Shown piece after piece: positions 57,385 through 64,000 of a stretch of DNA of 64,000 bases. This DNA is from Torymus aiolomorphi (taxonomy: Eukaryota > Arthropoda > Insecta > Hymenoptera > Torymidae). The first letter of the stretch is position 1. Each line of letters begins with the position of its first letter. The notes beneath the pieces were generated by a model that was not told the DNA's origin, ran no database searches, and saw only the letters and a program-made list of their open reading frames with translations. Made by a program: the position numbers and the translations under genes. The DNA lies in the NCBI GenBank assembly GCA_036365515.1, contig CM070876.1, forward strand, positions 37,037,195 to 37,101,194. The letters run 5' to 3'.

Positions 57385-60300
57385 ATTCACGCGGTGAAGC
57401 GACCTTAAAAGCAGAATATTGTTCTTAGCCATAAAGTTAACGAAAAAATAGGTAATTTATGGTTAACATTTCTACCAGGAAAGGCAAGTATATATAATGA
57501 ATGATTTAATTATTTAAAATTGATCAGTTGATTTATAATTTATACTTAATTAATTTATAATTATATGTTTTCAGTTGTTTTTACAAAACCACCCTGATAA
57601 TTTTAATTTTAAATAATAGTATGAGAACATGCAGTTTCATTTTGTTTCTCTAGTAAAACCTGTATAAGAATTATAATTTTTGAGTGCAATCAATTTTTAA
57701 ACGAAATTTGAACGTTAAGAATCGAATGATATTTGAAAAAAGTTGATACAGACCTTTTATTACTATTTGTACAAAAATATTTCTCAGAATTTAATCGAAA
57801 TGCCAAACTTTATCTCATACTTATCTGTAATCCAATATCTTGGAGAAGAAATGAACAACTACGTTTTTAGCCTTGACAACGTGTTTAATAGTTCATATAT
57901 TTCTACCGAATAAATTTATTCATATTTATGGATAAAAAGCTAGGCAGACCATTTTTAATGATTTAACTCCAGCTGCTTACTTTTATTATATCTATAATTA
58001 TTACAAGTGTGAAAATTTTTTTTAATTTTTACTTGTTAAATTGTTATATAAAACAATAAAGCCGTATACTGAAAAAAGGTCCATTTTTTCAAAATTTATG
58101 ATATGAACGATCGAATAAATAAGATAGTCTATAATTCTTAATTTCCACTGTCTATTCGGTGCGTAATGTGTTGATTATGATGGTTTTCATGTAAAATTGT
58201 TTTCGTATATTTTGGCGAAACGAATGAAAATTACCCCTTTCCCTATTGAAGAAATATAAGTTCAAGTATTTTTTTAAATAATTTTTTTTATTATTACCTA
58301 TAAAAAACATAAGTCCCTAGCAGATACTGTCTGCTGCGGTGAAGTTAATTTAAATTCAGGCTACATGGACATTATGTATTATACCGTACACTAATTAACA
58401 AAATCTCTTTGAGAATGTGAAGTGCCGAATAATATGATTTTTGTGTGTATGCTGGTGATGTAATAGATCCACTTTACCATTACTTGCGGATAATGAGTAT
58501 TCGTCCTAAAAACGTCTCTCTCTTTCTCTTTCGCCGGTGGGCAATGAGAGACACGGTTTGACTCAGTTATCTTTCTGTTTTTGAAGCAGCTGATGCGGAA
58601 CGCAGTTTCATACTGCTTCTGCCCCGCGTATATCCTTATCCACCTCACGTACGCGTATTGAGACAGTTCCCATCGGGGTTCGCCTAATTGCTCGACAGCA
58701 ACGAGTTCCCTTTTGTAAGTCGAACTCTCATCCCCCAAACTCTGCTAGCCGTCCTGATCAAATTCCCGGTGGCGCTTCGCCCCGTGATCACGGCCAATAA
58801 CGACGAGTTTGCGTCCTTTAAAGCGATTAGAGTGGAGACCCAAAAGAATTTAATGTCTGATATCATCCTTATCAGCAGTAATTTTGATTGGAATGACTTA
58901 ACAGCTTTTTAAATTCTGATCGCTAAGCTCTTCAAGAAGATTTCTGTAAGTAATCTGAATATAACAAGACTTTTATATATTTTCCTAATGTAGTTATAGG
59001 GGTTTCGATTTTTATTAATTTGCAATAATAGTTATCAATGATTGTCAGACGGATTTCGAAAGTATCAAGATTCTGCTGTAAAAAAGCATGATAATTTAAC
59101 AGTAGTTATAATATTTTTATTCATTTTATACCTCTGCAACAAGACAAATATTACTCTAATTAAGCCAAAATACGAAATCTGAATTTTTGTAAAGCTCATT
59201 ACCTATCATCGAAAAGTTTACAATGCTAGCTGCTTCACGTGTAGCTGAAGAATTTATGGTTTAGTAAGTTTTATTAAAAGAACGTTTTCCAAGAATAATT
59301 TTTCTGATCATTTGAAAAGTTTCCTTGGGTATTTATATATTAGTTTCACCCAAACTTGTTAAGTTTCACTTCGAATAGAGAGCTATTACCTGTTAATATT
59401 TTGGTCTTGCAGAGTGTGGTCAGTAATTTTCATTGGGCGCTTTTATAATCTAATCTTTTTTCATTATAAAATCTAAAGTTCTCTAAATGAATGCTGGCGA
59501 ATTACTGTTGTGGATAATCTCCCGAGAAATCTCAAATAATTTTTTCTAAATTTTTGTTTAAATTTTTGTTGAACGATCATTTGAGATCCTATACAGCATC
59601 TCATTCTAAATCTCATATGATTTTATGTGAAATAATCTCATATTTCTACATAATACGCATGTATGACTTCATGAAAGATTTCCAATGACATTTTACGGAA
59701 AACACTGCGTGAGGTATCTCACTTTTTGGCAGGAAATCTGAACGTGACTCAAGGAAAGCAGTACTCAAGTGGAATCGTGTACGGTTCCTGATAAGACATT
59801 TCACAACTGATATACTTGAAAGGATTGAAACAATAGTGCATTACGTATCTATAGTGCACACAATAGGTAATTCTTGCACGAGTTGAATTTGCCGCCAGAG
59901 CGCAGAGAGGGCGGTAAAAAGAGAAGTGAAGGAAATAAATTTGCGCTTCCATTGCGTATATATGCATATATTTAACTGAGTGTACAAAATTCGCTTTTTA
60001 CTATTTAGTTTTCATGCGCAAAGCTCTTATTTCTCACAATCTATGTGAGAGAAGCGGGTGACTCGTATGCGTACTTACTTCGAAAAGTGAATTACCTTGC
60101 ACTTATTCAAATCGTCTCGTTTCAATAACTATCTTATTGCATTTTGTCCCGCTTTACTTCTTGCACTTACCTCCGAGTTAGGATTTTGTTGCACGGAATG
60201 GCGAGTTAGCACCTTATTGCATTGGCGTCTGAGTTATCACCTCATGCATAAAAGACGTCGATATGACTGTTTTCAACTTATTTCAATTTAGAGGGCGAAG

Positions 60301-60750
60301 AGTACACAAAATCTTATTTTGCGCACTCATTTGGGTGTGCAAAATCAAATTTTGTGCACTCATTTAGGATAAAATATCATAATAGGGTGAAAAGATATTT
60401 TTGTATTATTATTTATTTTGGGATAAATCTATTTTTTTTACAAAATATTATATTTGATATAATGGGTTTTCATCTTAATGGCCGTAATAGAGACGTTTTA
60501 TGGCGATATAAAAAAATTGAATAAATATAAAAACTATTATCTTTATGAGAGATAAAAAATCTGGTTCTTTTTTGTGAATAAATAGAAATCTATCTTGATA
60601 TTATCCTTAAATTGTTTATCTATGCTCCAGTGAAGGAAACCCAAAGTAAACCACAAAAGAATCTTTTGCAAATGTTATAAATAACTGATCAAAATTTTGG
60701 AATGAATTTCTTAGTTCGCCAAAAATATCATATATTATATAACTCTATTG
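57385..60750. other. AT-rich DNA with a CpG-rich patch
   Basis: The GC-richer patch at about 58500-58860 holds overlapping frames (58391-58738 minus, 58688-58912 plus) with no recognised family. The rest is AT-rich with no repeats noted. Confidence 0.5.
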
Positions 60751-61500
60751 GTATCTCGTCTTGGAGAAGTTTATGAAACGTTTTCCCTGAAATCTTCCTT
60801 GACGCGTAATTTGCGCAATTTCGTAGTACTCAACCGCAGGAAACAAAGGACCGCAAGCTCTCTATACTTTTCCACAAGTTTCCTTGCATTCTCGGCTCCT
60901 CTCCTCTCCCTCCCTCCCGTGCACTGCACAGTGCGCGCGTGCAGCCCAGCAGAGGGCGCTCGCCTCGCGGCCGATACACTTGCCTTCGCGCCGGCGCACG
61001 GCGCGTCGCCTCCCCTTCGAGGACACCCACGGGCGCGCTTGCACGACCCCTCGAGCAAGAGAGAGACGGCGCTAGCGCGCCAGCTCGCCCGTTTGCAGAG
61101 GGCAGTCGAGCATCAGCAGCAGCAGCGCAGAAGAAGCTCCCGTGTGCAGACGCAGAGCGCAGCCGAGGGCGCGGACGCGATGTCCGCGACAATAGCAGCC
61201 GAAGGAGCCAGGGCTCGTCGTAGCAGCCGCAACGGCCGACCGATTGCTGCCCGCACCTCGACCTAACGCCGACGTCCGAGTCGAAGCGAAAGCCGTTTCT
61301 GCAGGAGAGCGACGGAAGGAAGGGAGAGAGCGACGGTATTATAGTGCGAATATATCTGTGCGAAACAAGTAAATATCTGGCCGATATACCCAGTGGTGAT
61401 CTATCAGTGCTTTGCTCAGTGCGGAGTTGCTAAAACAGAGCCAGTGCTACGCTACTCTGCTGTCATCTCGAGGCCACACTCTCGAGCGCACCGCACCAGG
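60751..61500 (+). promoter_or_regulatory. CpG-rich promoter region and probable non-coding first exon
   Basis: Dense CpG, CAGCAG runs (61112-61126), GAGAG clusters and a TATTATAG near 61336 lead to a segment ending CACCAGG|GTAAGC at 61500/61501, a strong splice donor. This is the usual look of an insect 5' untranslated exon. The 172-codon frame at 60748-61266 overlaps five others and is arginine/alanine-rich, so I do not accept it as coding. The coding part would lie beyond the window. Confidence 0.4.
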
Positions 61501-64000
61501 GTAAGCAGTCACGTTTCTACGCCTCATGCGCGCGTGCGCCTGCTCCGCAACAAAGAGAGCGGCTGCAGCAGTATAGTTGCGCGACGACGGACATCGTCGC
61601 GGCGAAGGAGCTCGCGATTTTTCGCAAAGAAGGAGAGCAGCGCCGTAAAAATCGATGCTCCAGCCGCACACTCGCACAGTCGGCACCCCGCGGTGACTTG
61701 GCGAGTAACGCGAGCAAAAGAGAGAGAGAGAGAGCGCGTTCGTCCGTCTCTACCTCTCTCGCTTGCTCGCGTTATCGATCACTCGCCGCGCGCTCGCTGC
61801 TCCGCAGCTTTGCCATCATGTCGTGTGTGTGCTCGCGTTGCGCTTTTACCTTCGCGAGCTTTTCGCTCGCAAGCTCGCGGGGAGCTACGAGGGGGGACGA
61901 ACGTGACGAGACCCCTTTTCCCGTTATATAGCAGTAGCGCGGGAATGAGATATCTGTGGACGCCGAGCCCTCGCTTATCGGGTTTGCGCACTTGGGGACT
62001 GGGAATAGCAATTGTCATTGATCAAGCACGCGCGCGCGCGCCACTGCCAACGTCAGCCACTCGTTGACGTTGACGGCGGGCTGTGTGTGCTTCGGAGAAA
62101 GAGAGAGAGAGTGCGTAAGGGGACCTTGAGCCCGCTTAGAATGCGCAACGAGCGGATTGAGCTTTTCTGAACGCGTACGATGTATAAAGGCAACGATTTC
62201 GTGTAGTTCTTCCTTCGTTAGGAATGTGAGCTTGATGATGGCGGCGATTGACAGTTCGATCGAAAGCTCGCTGCATCGTAAGCACGAGTAATGAGCGGCT
62301 TCACGGGTTTCTTATGGTTATCACGTAGAGGGGATGTGGAGGGAGCAGGAAATTGGAGAGAAAGTGCGAGTGGAATGGGAAGGTTAGAGAAATTGGGCTG
62401 ACTTCGGTCGGGTGTATTCACACCTTGCACGTCAGTGGAAACTCGTAGTTGGTAGGCATACGTTTCGAAATCTATAGATCGTACTCGTAGGAGGAACTCC
62501 GAGGGTTTCAAATAATCTCTTCTTGAGTGTATTTTCGACCGCTCCAATAAAATAAGTAGCGTACTTTATCACAATATGTACTTTCTTCTTTTGGCCTCGT
62601 CATCGGATGCTATTGAGCCCCGATATTCCTTGTTCGAAGTTAATGTCTTTGACGCATTCTAAAGACAATAAAGGTTCTGCAGCTTCACGAGAACAAAGGA
62701 CCTGCATCGATAGCAGTCAGAAACCTTCTGGCCGTAGATGCAAGCTGTGTATGCTAATTCGCATTCGTTGCAGCGGCGTCGATACACTTCCTCTATCGAA
62801 AGCATCCTTGACACGGAAATCGCGTGCTCGTGTAATTCGCGAGAACCTGCGGGACTCGTTGTTTAGAAGATACGCCGCATTTGAGAAATGATATCGAGGT
62901 CGTATGCTGATTCCGCGAGGCGACGCCGGATTCCACCGCGGCATTGACGTGTTGTGTTCAGCTTCATCGCGAAATCAATTTTACAAGCGCAAAAATCTAT
63001 CGGGAAAGGTTGATTTTTTTTTCTCCTGTGTTTTAAGGTACTTTCGAGATCAATAGCGACGAAAAATATTTTTCGATTTAATTTTACATTGTCAGTTTAT
63101 ATATGCTTGGTCTTTTATTTAAAGTACTTAATATTTTCATAAAATGAATAATGTTTGATCGTGATTAGTAACTATGGTGAAATTATTACATTTGTTCTTT
63201 GTCCAGCAAATCAAAACAACTCCCAACATATTTCAAAGCAAACTCAACCGTTCGCACAACTTTCGCCTACGATTCGCGTTACATTTCGACTCTCAAAAAC
63301 AAGGCAGTTGCCGCTCTCGCGTTATTCCTCAAACTTTCGAACAATTAAAGTAGATAATGGCCGCGTCATGTCAGACGTATATCACGCGCAAGTTTTGTAA
63401 AATCGTTACGGCTGAAAGTTTCCGAGGCTACTTTCAAGATTCGATAATTTATTGGCCCCTCGCGCTCGCTGAAAACTAACCGCCGCCTCTCGAAAGCTCG
63501 TAAATAATATTTATATCTTGGCCTAACGACCACGCCGTACGTGATACAATGCGTGGGGTGAAGAAAAAAAAAAGAACAATGAGGCGTCATTTGGCATATA
63601 ATTGTCTAATTACTTGAGAGCTGGGAGATGAAAAGCCCGGAGTTTCGTCGACGCTGGCTCCTGTCGCTTTGAATGAAAATTTTCAGCGGCCGCGGACGAG
63701 ACAATGAGGAGAAACGGCCAATAGAACGGCCTTTCATTCGTCGAATAAATGCGAGAAAATAAGCGCGAGTGCGGAGAGAGAGGCAGAGAAAAAGTTTTTC
63801 ATCGACATTGTCGCGTCGTCCTCCCGAGTGCGCGGTTTGATATAGGTTATAGCGCATCAGAACTGACGCCACGGCTTTCTTCCGTTGGACGCCCACTCGA
63901 GACGCGCGAGGGGGTGGCGAGAGTTGGCTGATTTCGTTCGGCTGACTCATTCTTTACCCTCTCTCCCTCCCCCTCTTCCGTATCTAGTTACACGAGAGCG
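61501..64000. other. CpG-rich DNA, possible first intron
   Basis: Continuing CpG-rich sequence with short GA repeats (about 61718-61734 and 62099-62110) and a GCGCGC run near 62029. Many overlapping frames occur on both strands (such as 61393-62067) and are arginine/serine-rich. None has a recognisable domain. An AT-rich interval lies at about 63000-63200. No gene is supported. Confidence 0.4.

Noticed and set aside
58391..58912. Overlapping frames on both strands
   Set aside because: Neither is recognised and they overlap antisense, so at most one could be real.
60748..62067. 172- and 224-codon frames
   Set aside because: Extremely Arg/Ala/Ser-rich frames from CpG-rich DNA with several competing frames. 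A non-coding first exon is the better reading.

Overview
This looks like nuclear DNA from an insect, most likely a hymenopteran and possibly a chalcid-type parasitoid wasp. That placement is an inference. The sequence shows small GT-AG introns, an animal-type mitochondrial manganese superoxide dismutase gene, an intact mariner transposase, AT-rich DNA broken by short CpG-rich islands, many dinucleotide repeats, and no operons or bacterial gene organisation.

Only about 6 kb is clearly occupied by host genes. At 4162-9529 on the minus strand I could assemble a six-exon gene for a 499-residue protein that I do not recognise. It has a folded-looking N-terminal half and a long basic serine-rich tail. 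It is divergent from a three-exon plus-strand Sod2 gene (10039-10967, 220 residues, all metal ligands present). Their start codons are 509 bp apart, so they probably share a promoter region. Other host gene traces are weak: a possible first coding exon at 13113-13160, a promoter-like CpG island with a CRE/E-box composite near 54041, and a probable non-coding first exon ending at 61500.

The rest is dominated by mobile DNA. Two elements carry intact transposase genes: a 4.1-kb element at 24385-28481 with perfect inverted termini, TTAA flanks and a 537-residue DDE transposase of the Mutator-like/Kolobok kind, and a 1.3-kb DD34D mariner at 42502-43795. Around them lie at least fifteen non-coding foldback elements (long palindromes, roughly 0.1 to 1.1 kb), among them 5409-5778, 9100-9266, 11443-12104, 12690-13018, 14171-15020, 15884-16072, 20956-22036, 30908-31276, 40759-40979, 41355-42023, 43797-44043, 51655-53429, 56037-56634 and 56751-57384. 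Some have readable target-site duplications. One at 51.7-53.4 kb contains a second element whose removal restores the outer palindrome exactly. Four tRNA-derived, SINE-like segments with A and B boxes are scattered at 30.6, 39.95, 49.7 and 53.2 kb.

From 13 kb to the end the background is AT-rich DNA with islands of CpG-rich sequence (for example 16.5, 18.9, 29.8, 32.0, 34.9, 38.2, 45.5, 46.8, 48.4, 50.4, 53.5-55.6, 58.6, 60.9-64.0 kb). Most of the long ORFs there are low-complexity or chance frames. The layout fits a gene-poor stretch, perhaps long introns or the flank of a large gene, with the last 3 kb looking like the 5' end of a gene that continues beyond the window.
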